Shown: positions 52,463-62,690, counted from the first letter of the stretch. The stretch: DNA of 64,000 nt from Shewanella basaltis (GCF_023283885.1 NZ_JAKILA010000016.1:1-64000); one strand, 5' to 3'. Translations and numbers: made by a program. Notes: generated by a model not told the origin, from the letters alone.

Positions 52463-54151
52463 TTAAAACGAGGTGCGTCTATAACGGCGATATTCTGGTT
52501 CCCAGAAGTTGGCTTCAATAGATTGTTTTAATAGCTCATCGGTGCATGGTAAGGCTAAACCTTGGTCAATAGCGGTACGAGCTACTGCAAAGGCGATGTA
52601 CTTACTCACACTTTGAATATCTTCTAGTTTTGGCAATAACGATCCGGTGCCATTTTTACCTAATGGAGAGCATTCTGATAACGCTTGGCTTGATGCCATT
52701 AGCATTTCATCTGACACGCGTTTGGCGCCGCAAGACAATACCCCTAAACCAATACCCGGGAAAATAAAGCTGTTGTTGCATTGGGCTATTTCATAGGTTT
52801 CGCCATTAACGACAACCGGTTCAAACGGGCTACCCGTTGCCACTAATGCCTGGCCAGATGTCCAGTGTAAAATATCTTTTGGCGTAGCTTCAACGCGGCT
52901 TGTTGGGTTAGAAAGCGGAAACACAATTGGGCGTTTACAATGGCTGTGCATGGCACGAATGATTTCTTCGGTAAATAATCCCGGCGCGCCAGATACACCA
53001 ATTAACACAGTTGGCTTGGCATTGTTAACAACATCTAATAACGAAATGTTGTCGCTGTAGTTGTCCCAACCTTTAACGCGGTCGCATTGTTGTGCCAACT
53101 TTTGCTGAAATGGCAGTAAGTTAGGCATGTTGTCTAACAATAAGCCCCAGCGGTCAACCATAAAGACTTGCGAGCGAGCTTGCTCGTCGCTGATGCCCTC
53201 TGCAACCATTTGTGCCACGATGGCTTCTGCAATGCCGCAGCCTGCGCTACCAGCCCCTAAAAACGTGACTCGTTGCTGGCTTAAGGTGCTGTTAGCCGCT
53301 TTACATGCTGCCAGTAATGACCCCACAGTTACAGCTGCGGTGCCTTGAATGTCGTCGTTAAAGCTACAATATTGATCTTTATAGCGTTCAAGCAGTGGCA
53401 TGGCATTTTTTTGTGCAAAATCTTCAAACTGGATTAAGGCATCGGGCCAGCGGCGGCTAACGGCCTGCATAAAGGCTTCAACAAATTCGGTGTATTCATC
53501 GCCGCCAATACGTTGGTGACGCCAACCCATGTACATTGGATCTTCTAATAAATGTGGGTTATCTGTGCCCACATCTAGGGTAATGGCTAAGCAGTATGCT
53601 GGGCTTATCCCGCCGCAACTGGTGTAGAGTGATAATTTACCAATGGGGATCCCCATGCCGCCAATACCTTGATCACCAAGGCCTAAAATACGCTCGCCGT
53701 CTGTGACAACGATGACTTTTACTTTATGGCGGGTTGAGTTGTTTAAGATGTCGTCTATGCGGTCTTTGTTAGGGTACGAAATAAATAACCCACGGTTGCG
53801 GCGATAGTTTTTAGAAAAACGCTCACAGGCTAAGCCTACCGTTGGGGTATAGATTATCGGCATCATTTCGCTGATATGATTACGCACTAAACGGTAAAAC
53901 AGGGTTTCGTTGGTGTCTTGAATGTTGCGTAAATAAATATGTTTATCAAGGTCGTTATTGAAACTTTTAAACTGAGCATAAGCGCGCGAGGCTTGCTCGT
54001 CGATGGTTTCAATTACCCAAGGCAATAATCCTTCGAGGTTAAAGTAAATGCGTTCTTCTTCGCTAAATGCAGTGCCTTTGTTAAGCAGAGGAGATTCAAG
54101 AATCGCAGGACCAGCGAAAGGAAGATAGAGGGGGCGTTTATTATCGTCCAT
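52463..54151 (-). CDS. maeA: NAD-dependent malic enzyme
   Basis: 562 residues, equal to E. coli Mae[43 protein letters not shown] carries the catalytic Tyr. [25 protein letters not shown] and [19 protein letters not shown] hold the divalent metal and substrate residues. [15 protein letters not shown] is the NAD-binding loop. It decarboxylates malate oxidatively to pyruvate in the cytoplasm. Strong terminator downstream. Confidence 0.95.
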   Translation of the reverse strand: MDDNKRPLYLPFAGPAILESPLLNKGTAFSEEERIYFNLEGLLPWVIETIDEQASRAYAQFKSFNNDLDKHIYLRNIQDTNETLFYRLVRNHISEMMPIIYTPTVGLACERFSKNYRRNRGLFISYPNKDRIDDILNNSTRHKVKVIVVTDGERILGLGDQGIGGMGIPIGKLSLYTSCGGISPAYCLAITLDVGTDNPHLLEDPMYMGWRHQRIGGDEYTEFVEAFMQAVSRRWPDALIQFEDFAQKNAMPLLERYKDQYCSFNDDIQGTAAVTVGSLLAACKAANSTLSQQRVTFLGAGSAGCGIAEAIVAQMVAEGISDEQARSQVFMVDRWGLLLDNMPNLLPFQQKLAQQCDRVKGWDNYSDNISLLDVVNNAKPTVLIGVSGAPGLFTEEIIRAMHSHCKRPIVFPLSNPTSRVEATPKDILHWTSGQALVATGSPFEPVVVNGETYEIAQCNNSFIFPGIGLGVLSCGAKRVSDEMLMASSQALSECSPLGKNGTGSLLPKLEDIQSVSKYIAFAVARTAIDQGLALPCTDELLKQSIEANFWEPEYRRYRRTSF

Positions 54152-54312
54152 GGGGAACCTTAATGTGTGTGTGTTTTAAGAATATTTATTATTATAGATT
54201 ATCACGTCTGATCTTTTTTGTGGTCTGTTAAGTGACTAAAATCACGTTTTTTATTTTGAATTATTCTCCTGTTCAATAGAGTGAATATTGTTTGAATTTA
54301 AACGTGAGATAC

Positions 54313-54339
54313 AAAAATGCGCAACCTAAGCTGCGCATT
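54313..54339 (-). terminator. Terminator of the yehS-like gene
   Basis: Stem aatgcgca / tgcgcatt with an 8-base loop. Read leftward it is followed by a U-run (attttt). It lies 33 bp beyond the stop codon at 54372. Confidence 0.75.
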
Positions 54340-54371
54340 GATAGCGTGTTTTTTCAACTGTTACGCTTAAA

Positions 54372-54836
54372 TTACTTACCGCGATGTTTAATCGATAGGC
54401 CTTTTACAAAGTTACGTAATACCTGGTCGCCACAGGTTTTATAGTTTTTGTGGTCTGGGTTACGAAACAGCGCCCCAAGTTCAGACTTTGACATGGCAAA
54501 ATCGGCTAATGCTAAGGTTGCAATGATGTCTTCTTCGCGCATTTCAAGGGCAACGCGTAATTTTTTGAAGATCAGGTTATTGGTTAGTTGCTTTAACGGT
54601 GCAGGGACTTCAGTACCTGGTTTTAAACCACGGTTGTTGATGATTAAACCGTCTAAAAACTGACACATTAATTTGTCATTGCATGCTTGATAACCTTCTT
54701 CGTCCTCTTTTTTCAGCAAGGCAATAATTTGATCTGAGGTGATGTCGGTATTAGCTTGGCTGAAAATATTAATCATTTTGGCATTTGAATAATCAAACAC
54801 AAAACGAATACGGCGAAGAATATCATTGTTAATCAT
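54372..54836 (-). CDS. yehS: DUF1456 family protein (YehS-like)
   Basis: 154 residues with two copies of a helical module. MINNDILRRIRFVFDYSNAKMINIF...VTSDQIIALLKKEDEEGYQACNDKLMCQFLDGLI-like first half is echoed by FKKLRVALEMREEDIIATLALADFAMSKSELGALFRNPDHKNYKTCGDQVLRNFVKGL. Each repeat ends in the pattern Y..C.D..L..FL.GL. The family has no established function. Monocistronic, with its own terminator. Confidence 0.8.
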   Translation of the reverse strand: MINNDILRRIRFVFDYSNAKMINIFSQANTDITSDQIIALLKKEDEEGYQACNDKLMCQFLDGLIINNRGLKPGTEVPAPLKQLTNNLIFKKLRVALEMREEDIIATLALADFAMSKSELGALFRNPDHKNYKTCGDQVLRNFVKGLSIKHRGK

Positions 54837-54920
54837 AAGGTTCTCTGGCGCGGCGGCGCATAAATAGTTTAGGTCAAGTGACGAAGCGTTATTATAGCGA
54901 GTTATCAGCGAAGCGTCAGA

Positions 54921-55952
54921 TTATTCGTCAGTTTTTAGTTGATTTCTTATTGCTTGACGGATCTTGTCATGCAAACCAAACACTCGCGTTATGTTGTCTA
55001 AGTCCCATGAGGTATTTTCTAGTATCACGACGCTCAAGTGTGCTTGCGGATAATACAGCATAAGGCTGATGTAGCCGGGCAGGTAACCGCTGTGACTGTA
55101 TTCGATTAGCCCATCCCGATGATTAATTTGCAAGCCATAGCCATAATCGAGCTCACCCCAACGATGCGGTCTTTTGGCGCTAGGAGTGGTCATTGCTTTT
55201 ACACTCGCGGCAGATAAAAACGGTTGTTGTTTAAGGCCTGCAATAAATGCTGCAATACCTTGGCTACTGGCTTGCATTGCACCAAAAGCAATAAAACCGT
55301 TATCTATGGTGAACTCATCTAACCGCACTGGTTGCTGTTGTTGCTCCATAAAGCCGGGCACTAATCGTGGCTGTTTAGCGTATAACTCAGTTATTTCACC
55401 CACATCAGCACTGATGTCGAGTTGATATTGCGCTGCAAATTGATTGACTAACTCTGCAAAGGGCATGTGGTAACGCTGGCTAAGAATATCGCCAAGCAGT
55501 TTGTAGCCATAGTTTGAGTAGCTAAATTGACTGCCAGGCATAAACTGCGATTGCGCGTTAAGGCTCGATGATTTAGGCGGCAATATACCCGAGGTATGAT
55601 TAAGTAACTGCGCGATAGTGATTGGGTGTTCGGTCACTATATTCAGATAATCAGTTATGTCATCGTTTAAGGATATTTTTTGCTGATCAGCAGCGCGTAA
55701 TACCAAAGTGGCGGTGATGGTTTTAGAAATAGATCCAATTAAAAAACGACTGTCGGCATTAATGCCGTCTCCTTGGGTGAGGTCGACATAAGTTTGCTGG
55801 TTGTCATTGATTAAAATTCGTCCTGTAAACGGTCTTGAACCTTGGTCGATGATTGTTTGTACATCGGTGTTGGTGATATTTAATGCCAACGCAGAAAAAG
55901 ACACTAGGTTGCAACCGAGTATGAGTAAGGCGATCTTTTTTAGCTGACTCAT
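54921..55952 (-). CDS. Class C beta-lactamase-fold serine hydrolase
   Basis: 343 residues. Signal peptide to about 23. The nucleophile motif SxxK appears as GSISKT (Ser near 75), the Tyr motif as YSNYG (near 150), and the third box as HSGYLPGY near 290. The fold covers AmpC beta-lactamases, esterases and D-alanyl peptidases; no clear AmpC feature is visible, so an esterase or peptidase is as likely. The start codon overlaps the stop of the Nramp-like gene (ATGA), so the two are translationally coupled. Confidence 0.8.
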   Translation of the reverse strand: MSQLKKIALLILGCNLVSFSALALNITNTDVQTIIDQGSRPFTGRILINDNQQTYVDLTQGDGINADSRFLIGSISKTITATLVLRAADQQKISLNDDITDYLNIVTEHPITIAQLLNHTSGILPPKSSSLNAQSQFMPGSQFSYSNYGYKLLGDILSQRYHMPFAELVNQFAAQYQLDISADVGEITELYAKQPRLVPGFMEQQQQPVRLDEFTIDNGFIAFGAMQASSQGIAAFIAGLKQQPFLSAASVKAMTTPSAKRPHRWGELDYGYGLQINHRDGLIEYSHSGYLPGYISLMLYYPQAHLSVVILENTSWDLDNITRVFGLHDKIRQAIRNQLKTDE

Positions 55953-57208
55953 TTTGTTAAGTACCAGTAAATAAACAACAGTGCAAAGCTAATTAAATAC
56001 ACTAAACCCAACCAGGACAGCGCGACCATTACAGGGCCATAGCGATGCTGTTTAGGTAAATTTTGACTGGTCATTAAGCGGAAGTTTAACCAGGCAAAGA
56101 TCACCGTGGTCATATAGGCAAGGATCATCACAAACTCAAGCAGTGGCAATAAAGCGCCTTTAAAAAATAAAATGAGTAATAAACCCAAAGCACTTACCGC
56201 TAACATGACTGGGGTTAAATAACTGCGTGGTGAGGTGCTGTGAGACAGTAGCCTCCAGCCCATGTCTAAAGTGCGGCTGTAGCCGTCAATCACGGTTACC
56301 GTGGTACTAAAAATACATAAAAAAGCCACAATCCCAATTAAGTAGCGGGTTTCATTGCCCATCACCTGGCTGTAGAGGGTAATTAATTGCGAGGCAAACA
56401 CCGCCCCAGAGTCAGAAAATCGCTCGCCACTGCCGTGCATCACTAATGCGCCAAGGGCTAAAAACACAATGGCTAAAATGGCTGTGGTGACATAGCCTAG
56501 ATTAAAGTCAAAAATAGCTTGTTTTGCAGTGACGGTTTGGCTTTTACGTTTTTCAACGAGCCATAATGAGTTCCAGGCGCTTACTTCAATTGGTGCTGGC
56601 ATCCAGCCCATCATAGCCACTAAAAAGCCCACATACGCCCATTGCCAAGGTGACTCATTTGTTGATGGCGTGGCTAATCCAGTTTGGTGGTTAAAGGCTA
56701 ATGCGACTGCGGTTAATGTGGTCAAGGTGAGAGCAAACATAATCACTTTTGTGAGCCTGTCGAGCAGTTTGTAATGACCAAAAATGAGTAAGGCCAATGA
56801 ACTCAATAATACGATTAGGGCCAATACATCAATTGACAGCGGAATAAATTGAGTCAGCATGGCGGCCGTTAACATGCATACCCCAGCTGTGCTAGCGATA
56901 GCGGCAATAACATTGAGCCCTGTAAACAGCATTAAATAACGACGGCCTTGTTTTTGATAACCTTGCAGTAAACTTTCTCCCGTGGCTGCTGTGTAATGTG
57001 CACCTGCGGCAAAGAAAGGGTATTTGAGGATGTTGACTAACAAAATTAACCAGGCTAATTGCCAGCCAAACTCAGCCCCTGCTCGGGTCGATGCCACCAG
57101 GTGTGACGCGCCAATAGCCGCCGCAGCCATTAAAATGCCGGGGCCTGTTGCTGATAAAAGGGTTGTTATTTGATGAATAACTGGAGCGGTATTATTTTTG
57201 TGATACAT
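55949..57208 (-). CDS. Nramp-superfamily transporter lacking the canonical metal motif
   Basis: About 419 residues with eleven membrane spans. The fold follows Nramp/MntH: first span GPGILMAAAAIGASHLVASTRAGAEFGWQL, sixth span MMGWMPAPIEVSAWNSLW. However, the metal-binding DPGN of span 1 and the MPH of span 6 are replaced (IGAS and MPAP), so ordinary divalent-metal transport is unlikely. Start taken at the ATG (57208); an in-frame TTG at 57220, 3 bp after the PH-domain gene stop, is an alternative and would be coupled. It overlaps the serine hydrolase gene by 4 bp. Confidence 0.75.
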   Translation of the reverse strand: MYHKNNTAPVIHQITTLLSATGPGILMAAAAIGASHLVASTRAGAEFGWQLAWLILLVNILKYPFFAAGAHYTAATGESLLQGYQKQGRRYLMLFTGLNVIAAIASTAGVCMLTAAMLTQFIPLSIDVLALIVLLSSLALLIFGHYKLLDRLTKVIMFALTLTTLTAVALAFNHQTGLATPSTNESPWQWAYVGFLVAMMGWMPAPIEVSAWNSLWLVEKRKSQTVTAKQAIFDFNLGYVTTAILAIVFLALGALVMHGSGERFSDSGAVFASQLITLYSQVMGNETRYLIGIVAFLCIFSTTVTVIDGYSRTLDMGWRLLSHSTSPRSYLTPVMLAVSALGLLLILFFKGALLPLLEFVMILAYMTTVIFAWLNFRLMTSQNLPKQHRYGPVMVALSWLGLVYLISFALLFIYWYLTK

Positions 57209-57223
57209 GATAAAAGCCAATGC

Positions 57224-57763
57224 TTATTGTGAGGAGTGAGAGGTTAATACTTGTTCTATACGCAATAACGTGGCGTTTATTTGTTGTAGATTTTCAACGA
57301 ATAACGCATCTAAAGTTGGTGGCTGCGTGGCGTTTTCTTGGCGTTGGTTTAATAACGATTTTTGCGTTAAAACCTGTTCTCTAAAGTGATACACATCAAC
57401 AACGCCGACCAAATTAATTAACGCGCCAGTACCCGATTGCCCAGCGGTTTCAACGGTTAATTTATGCAAACCAAACAGGCGCATAATTGGGCCTTGAATC
57501 AGTGCCATATCGGTAATTTTATCCAAGGGGATGGTGTTCTCTGTGCGGGTTAATAATCCTTTTCGGACAATGAGCTTTTGTTCGGTGAGTTCTGCACTCA
57601 TGTTGGCAATATACCGTCTGGTTGCCCATATTCCTAAAGGAAACCATAACAATAACAGCGGAATACCAATCACACTCACGCTAATCAGCAATGCGCCAGA
57701 TACTAACCAGTACAGGCCTAGGTTTGTATGAAAGTGTGCACTAACTTGTTTTTTATCACTCAT
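57224..57763 (-). CDS. Bacterial PH-domain (DUF304/bPH2) membrane protein
   Basis: 179 residues. Two membrane spans near 15-60 (LGLYWLVSGALLISVSVIGIPLLLLWFPLGIW) precede the PH-like domain: YIANMSAELTEQKLIVRKGLLTRTENTIPLDKITDMALIQGPIMRLFGLHKLTVETAG. This is the YdbT/YdbS type of envelope protein with no known biochemical role. It is the first gene of a three-gene operon with the Nramp-like transporter and the serine hydrolase. Confidence 0.8.
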   Translation of the reverse strand: MSDKKQVSAHFHTNLGLYWLVSGALLISVSVIGIPLLLLWFPLGIWATRRYIANMSAELTEQKLIVRKGLLTRTENTIPLDKITDMALIQGPIMRLFGLHKLTVETAGQSGTGALINLVGVVDVYHFREQVLTQKSLLNQRQENATQPPTLDALFVENLQQINATLLRIEQVLTSHSSQ

Positions 57764-57985
57764 CTAAACTTCCTGTTAAAAGAATTTAAATTCACTTTTT
57801 TTAGTTATTTATTCTTGATTAAGTGTTTGGTTACAATTACATTACCGGCTTGTGTTGACATTGTTAAATAATAACTTAACTTGGACAGGTAAATTAGAAT
57901 CCAAGAAAGTAGTTAGCGGTAATATTGTTATCGCAGTTTGCAGTAGTCATGGATATAAAACAATAATTTAACGTTAAGGATGATC

Positions 57986-60550
57986 ATGAAAAAAACTACC
58001 CTGTTACGAAGCGCTTGCGCTGTCGCTGTTTCACTCTCTCTTGCTCCGGTTTCACTTATTGCTCAAGCGGCTGATGACGCTCAGGCAAAAGTTGAGCGTA
58101 TCGAAGTGACGGGTTCTCGTATCAAACGGACTGATATTGAAGGCCCATCACCAGTACAATCACTTAACAAAGAAGACATTGCTAACATGGGGTTTGATAA
58201 CCTTCAGCAATTGCTTGAACGTATGCCTGCCAATGGTTCTGGTGCATTTTCTACTCGCGGAAACAGCCAAGATTCTACCGCCAACGGTGGCGCATCTATC
58301 AGTTTACGTGGCTTAGGCCCAGATGCGACATTGGTATTAATTAACGGCCGTCGTGTTGGTGCAAGTGCCTTTGCCGAAGGCATTTCAAATTCGTTTGTTG
58401 ATATTAACAACATTCCTGTGTCTGCCATTGAGCGTATCGATATCTTAAAAGATGGTGCCTCGGCTATTTATGGGTCTGACGCGATTGCGGGTGTGGTTAA
58501 CATTGTCTTGAAAAAAGACATTGAAGGTCTTGAAATTAACCTAGGCTATGGCGATGACAGTGGCACAGGCTACGACGAAACTACAGCCAGTTTAGTGTGG
58601 GGCGTAAAAGCTGATAAAGGTAGTGCGTCAGTGATTCTCGATTATTTTACTAACGGCACTTTATCTGCAGAAGACATGGGGCGTTTTGGTACTGCTAACC
58701 AATCTCCTTATGGTGGTGAAGATTACCGTTCATCACGCGGATTCCCAGGGTATTTTTATGTTAATGGCGTTAAAACCATCGACCCAGACTGCCCAGCAGA
58801 CAGCGCAACAGCAAGTGGTAGCTGTTTGTTTGATTACGGCCCATACAATTTAACTATTCCTACGGCTGAGCGTGTCGGTGCCATTGGCCAGTTTGATTAT
58901 ATGTTGGGTGAAGACTTAACCGCATTTTTAGAGTTGTCGGTACAGCACAACACCTCAGAAGCAGGCGGCGCACCAACACCTTTAGATGAAGATGCAGGCT
59001 TAACCGTACCAGGTACGCACCCTGACAATCCATTTGGGCAAGACATTGATATTGGTCGTTACCGTACCGTTGATGCTGGTGCTCGTCGTTGGGATATCGA
59101 ATCGGACACCATGCGTATTGTGGCTGGGCTTCGTGGTGTGATTAACGATTGGGACTGGGAAGTGTCGGCGCAACGTGGCCGTAGCGAATCAACTCAAACG
59201 GGCGATCGTTCACAAGGCTGGGTAAGAACAGACTATTTACAAGCCGAAATTGACGCCGGTAACTACAACCCATTTGGCGGCACCATTAACTCACAAGATG
59301 TGATCGATCGTATTACCACTAGCCTTGTAAGGCAGGGTAAGTCGAGTATTACCTCTTATGATGCCAGCATTTCTGGCCAGGCATTCACCATTGCTGACCG
59401 CGATATTATGATGGCAGCAGGCGCTGAATACCGTGAAGAAAGCGTTAGCGATGTGCCGGATGAGCAGTTCCAACGTGGTTTAATTTTTGGTACTGAAGCG
59501 ATATCAGCCTTTGGCTCGCGCGATCAACATGCCGCTTATGTTGAATTCTCTATTCCAGTCGCAGACAACTTTGAGTTACAACTTGCTGGCCGCTATGACA
59601 GCTACAGTGACTTTGGCTCAACCACTAACCCTAAGGTTGCTTTCCAATGGGGTATTAGTGATGAGTTAACCGCGCGTGGTTCTTGGTCTACGGGGTTCCG
59701 TGCTCCATCGCTTGCGCAAATTGGTTTAGGCCCTTCTGAAAAGAGTGACTTTTTAGTCGACAGCTACCGCTGTGCTGCTGACAATGTTGATTGTGAGCTG
59801 CTTGATTATAACTTTATCTTTTCGGGCAACCCTGATCTTGATGCTGAAGAATCTGAAACCTGGAACGTGGGTATGATTTGGGCTCCAAGCCAGCAGTTTG
59901 ATATAGGTTTTGATTTATTCAATATTGTGCAAGACAACAAAATTGACTCACTGCAAAACCAAGATCTGTACGATGAACATTGTGGCGATCAAAACAGCAC
60001 CGTGTGTGTACGTAATGCACCGCAAGCAGGTGAAACCTTTGGTACGATCGACGTGATCAAATCTGGGTTTGTTAACATTGGTTCGCAAGAAGTCCAAGGC
60101 CTTGACTTATCAACTCACTATGGCCTTGAGCTAAACAGCTATGGCGATGTTAAGTTTGGCCTAGAGTACAGTTACTTAATCAGCTTCGAAAAAGAAGTTG
60201 ATGGCACAACGATTGATTACACTGGTGAGTACGAGTACCCGCAACACCGTTGGTTAGCGACAACTAACTGGATGATGGATGACTTTGCCGCTAACCTAAA
60301 CCTAAGCTATATCGGTGAGTTTGAAGACTACAACAAAACTCGCACGGTTGATGCGCAACTGTTGGTGGATATGTCTGGTTCGTATCGCGTTAACGACATG
60401 GTTAAACTGTCTGTTGGTGTAAATAACGTATTTGACGAAGAGCCATCTTTTGCCATTGGCGACGGCGATGCTGACCTTTACGGTTATGCAATGGGGGTTC
60501 ATAACCCGTTAGGTCGTTATATTTATACTAAAGTCACAATGAACTTCTAA
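57986..60550 (+). CDS. Large TonB-dependent receptor
   Basis: 854 residues. Signal peptide to about 28 (..SLIAQAAD). TonB box VERIEVTGSRIKRTDIEGPSPVQSL, plug domain with DNLQQLLERMPANGSG, ISLRGLGPDATLVLINGRRVG and RIDILKDGASAIYGSDAIAGVVNIVLKKD, then a long barrel with cysteine loops (DCPADSATASGSCLF, CAADNVDCELL) ending GRYIYTKVTMNF. This subfamily is common in Shewanella and relatives and often imports saccharides or peptides; the ligand here is not evident. The ATG at 57986 has aagga at good spacing, the ATG at 57980 does not. Confidence 0.85.
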   Translation: MKKTTLLRSACAVAVSLSLAPVSLIAQAADDAQAKVERIEVTGSRIKRTDIEGPSPVQSLNKEDIANMGFDNLQQLLERMPANGSGAFSTRGNSQDSTANGGASISLRGLGPDATLVLINGRRVGASAFAEGISNSFVDINNIPVSAIERIDILKDGASAIYGSDAIAGVVNIVLKKDIEGLEINLGYGDDSGTGYDETTASLVWGVKADKGSASVILDYFTNGTLSAEDMGRFGTANQSPYGGEDYRSSRGFPGYFYVNGVKTIDPDCPADSATASGSCLFDYGPYNLTIPTAERVGAIGQFDYMLGEDLTAFLELSVQHNTSEAGGAPTPLDEDAGLTVPGTHPDNPFGQDIDIGRYRTVDAGARRWDIESDTMRIVAGLRGVINDWDWEVSAQRGRSESTQTGDRSQGWVRTDYLQAEIDAGNYNPFGGTINSQDVIDRITTSLVRQGKSSITSYDASISGQAFTIADRDIMMAAGAEYREESVSDVPDEQFQRGLIFGTEAISAFGSRDQHAAYVEFSIPVADNFELQLAGRYDSYSDFGSTTNPKVAFQWGISDELTARGSWSTGFRAPSLAQIGLGPSEKSDFLVDSYRCAADNVDCELLDYNFIFSGNPDLDAEESETWNVGMIWAPSQQFDIGFDLFNIVQDNKIDSLQNQDLYDEHCGDQNSTVCVRNAPQAGETFGTIDVIKSGFVNIGSQEVQGLDLSTHYGLELNSYGDVKFGLEYSYLISFEKEVDGTTIDYTGEYEYPQHRWLATTNWMMDDFAANLNLSYIGEFEDYNKTRTVDAQLLVDMSGSYRVNDMVKLSVGVNNVFDEEPSFAIGDGDADLYGYAMGVHNPLGRYIYTKVTMNF

Positions 60551-60574
60551 TCTCAGCGTCATAATATAAACAAT

Positions 60575-60608
60575 AGCCACATTCACTTAGGTGCAATGTG
60601 GCTTTTTT
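60575..60608 (+). terminator. Terminator after the large TonB receptor gene
   Basis: agccacatt (60575-60583) pairs with aatgtggct (60595-60603), then a U-run. It lies 25 bp past the stop codon. Confidence 0.9.
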
Positions 60609-60626
60609 ATTGTAAAAAAAATAGTT

Positions 60627-60925
60627 ATACCATTTCCATTCATTATATGACCAAACAGAGTCACTCAGACTGTTCAGTTTGAGGCGAATTGTTGAAACAA
60701 TGGTTATTACCTTCTAAGGCAATACAACAAAGAAATGGACAGTCTGAGCGTCTCTTGCAAGGTGGGTTTATGTGCCTTCTGGCATTTTGACGTACGACTG
60801 CAAGGACGCAGGAGGTAGAACAACGAAGTAGCAGTTGTCGAGAACAACTATGCCTACAATCCTATTACTTGCCTAGAAGACACAGAGCTCCCGCTGAATG
60901 ACCAGATCATTGCTGGAATTGGTAT
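60627..60925. mobile_element. ~0.3-kb element with imperfect terminal inverted repeats
   Basis: The left end ataccatttccattcattat (60627) and the right end, read inverted as ataccaattccagcaatgat (to 60925), match at about two thirds of positions over 27 bases. Inside, ctcagactgttca near 60666 is inverted at tggacagtctgag near 60735. It holds no gene. It fills most of the 599-bp gap before the gene at 61150; nothing else is visible there except a terminator-like aacagaccct word at 60951. Confidence 0.6.
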
Positions 60926-61149
60926 TAATGGTTTAAATTCAATTCTATAACAGACCCTAAAACTACAACCCATCCAAAAGTAATCATAATTGATGATTTA
61001 TAAAACACTTAAATGAGAATATGTTTCTTGTGCTGGCCATCGAATTTATAGGCGCAAGTGATTATGATTGCGAGTTCAAGTGACCCATTATTTTCGATGA
61101 TAAAACCCGTAGATCACAGTATTTGGCCTAATCATGGAGGAGTCGAACA

Positions 61150-62631
61150 ATGAGTTTTAGTTTGTATCTATTTGCCTTTAACAATCATCAAGTTGATCAT
61201 CGGTATGGTAACGAGTTAGCCAGCGCACTGTCGGCGCATAGAGATATTAATACCATCGAAGCAAGGCGTTTTGAATATCAACATGAAGATGGTGGTCGTG
61301 CTTTATTTAGTATCGCCGCTGACGAAAACGTGTCGAGTATTGATGTCACTGTTTTTCAGATGTCTAAGGGATTGGCCGATTACTTATTTGAGCTACAGCA
61401 ACAATGGCAATTAGTGCTGATTAATGTTCAAGGCGATGTTAAAACATCAAATAAAGAAGCTGAACACCCGACTATTTTTGTGTTGTCGCAAGCAGACCTT
61501 GAACACCTCCCAAGTGATTATCATTCACCGCGTTGCGTACTTGAAAATAACGTCATGCTATACGATTACTTATCTATCTCGTTTACTGCTTGGCAGCGTT
61601 ATCGCGATCAAGTTATCGGCACTGGTAATTCTCAGTTTGTGGATGACAGCCAGTGTTTATTCGAACTGATTGCTGCACCACTACCGTTAATGTTACGTCA
61701 GCAGCTTTGGGCCAAAATTCGGCCTAAGCTAGTTGAGCATGGCGTTGAGGATGCTTTTCATGATGTGTTGTCATCATTAGATGCACAGTTAAATGGCCAA
61801 AAGCAGTGGGTATGGTTACAAGTAGATGTGCGCGATCATAATGAAGTGTTATGGCAAGCCAAGGCTATTGCAAAAACGATAGGTTTGGGCGAGTTTATTG
61901 ATGATGAGCACGCTAAAGATGATTTGATGGCCGACTCTGCCTGTTTACATGCCTTGTCTGGATTTGACTTATGGCTGAGCCAATTTGGGCGCTCATTTAT
62001 TCTGGTTGAAAATGGCGATACCTATTTCGGTTTTGTCGTAGCAGATGACGATGTCGACAATACGCTCGGGTTATTTAAGCGACTATCGTTGAATGGGCAA
62101 GCTATTCGACACATAGCCGATGATTATGTCGCAGCGGTAAAAGAGTCGCTTGATGAAGCCAAAGCGATGGCGACTGAGAAGGGGTTAATTAGTGAATTTT
62201 CGACAGATTACCCCATTTTAAAGCAAGATACTGCTCAATCTGGCGTGATGATTGTGCGTGTGGAGGCAAGTAAAACATCGTTGAAAAATAGCGTGGCAGA
62301 ACAAGCTAACAATGCTTTAGCTTTAGGCAGAATACCATTGATTTGTTTATCAGCACCTTGGTGTGAACCTTGCCAAGATATGTTAGTTGTATTGCATCAA
62401 CAAGGTGCGCAAACTGTGATGCAAAAGATTGCCATAATCCTATTGGATATAGAAGATTGGGGGGGACATTTACGCAGTATTGATATACAACCTAGCTGTA
62501 TCCCTGTGTTCTTTGATGTCAATGTTGATGGTCGTGCAGGCAATAAATCGGTTGATGGTAATGCTTGGGGAGAACCTGCTGATGCTATTGAAATAGCAGG
62601 TATTTTACGTGAGACCTTTGGATTGCATTAA
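61150..62631 (+). CDS. Multidomain protein with C-terminal thioredoxin-like domain
   Basis: 493 residues, no signal peptide. Residues 1-165 are a mixed alpha/beta region starting MSFSLYLFAFNNHQVDHRYGNEL with no family recognised. Residues 170-335 (KQWVWLQVDVRDHNEVLWQAKAIAKTIGLGEFIDDE...WLSQFGRSFILVENGDTYFGFVV) faintly resemble a domain I recall as DUF6630. Residues 375-493 are thioredoxin-like: PLICLSAPWCEPCQDM with the CEPC site at 405-408 and a cis-Pro candidate in SCIPVFFDVN. The active site suggests redox work in the cytoplasm on an unknown partner. Strong ribosome binding site (ggagg). Confidence 0.6.
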   Translation: MSFSLYLFAFNNHQVDHRYGNELASALSAHRDINTIEARRFEYQHEDGGRALFSIAADENVSSIDVTVFQMSKGLADYLFELQQQWQLVLINVQGDVKTSNKEAEHPTIFVLSQADLEHLPSDYHSPRCVLENNVMLYDYLSISFTAWQRYRDQVIGTGNSQFVDDSQCLFELIAAPLPLMLRQQLWAKIRPKLVEHGVEDAFHDVLSSLDAQLNGQKQWVWLQVDVRDHNEVLWQAKAIAKTIGLGEFIDDEHAKDDLMADSACLHALSGFDLWLSQFGRSFILVENGDTYFGFVVADDDVDNTLGLFKRLSLNGQAIRHIADDYVAAVKESLDEAKAMATEKGLISEFSTDYPILKQDTAQSGVMIVRVEASKTSLKNSVAEQANNALALGRIPLICLSAPWCEPCQDMLVVLHQQGAQTVMQKIAIILLDIEDWGGHLRSIDIQPSCIPVFFDVNVDGRAGNKSVDGNAWGEPADAIEIAGILRETFGLH

Positions 62632-62661
62632 GCGGATTACATCCAATATTTAGCGCCCAAT

Positions 62662-62690
62662 AAAAAGGAAAACCTATGTTTTCCTTTTTA
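62662..62690. terminator. Bidirectional terminator after the thioredoxin-domain gene
   Basis: aaaaaggaaaac, loop ctat, gttttccttttt: a 12-bp perfect stem between convergent genes (62631 and 62711). Confidence 0.9.
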
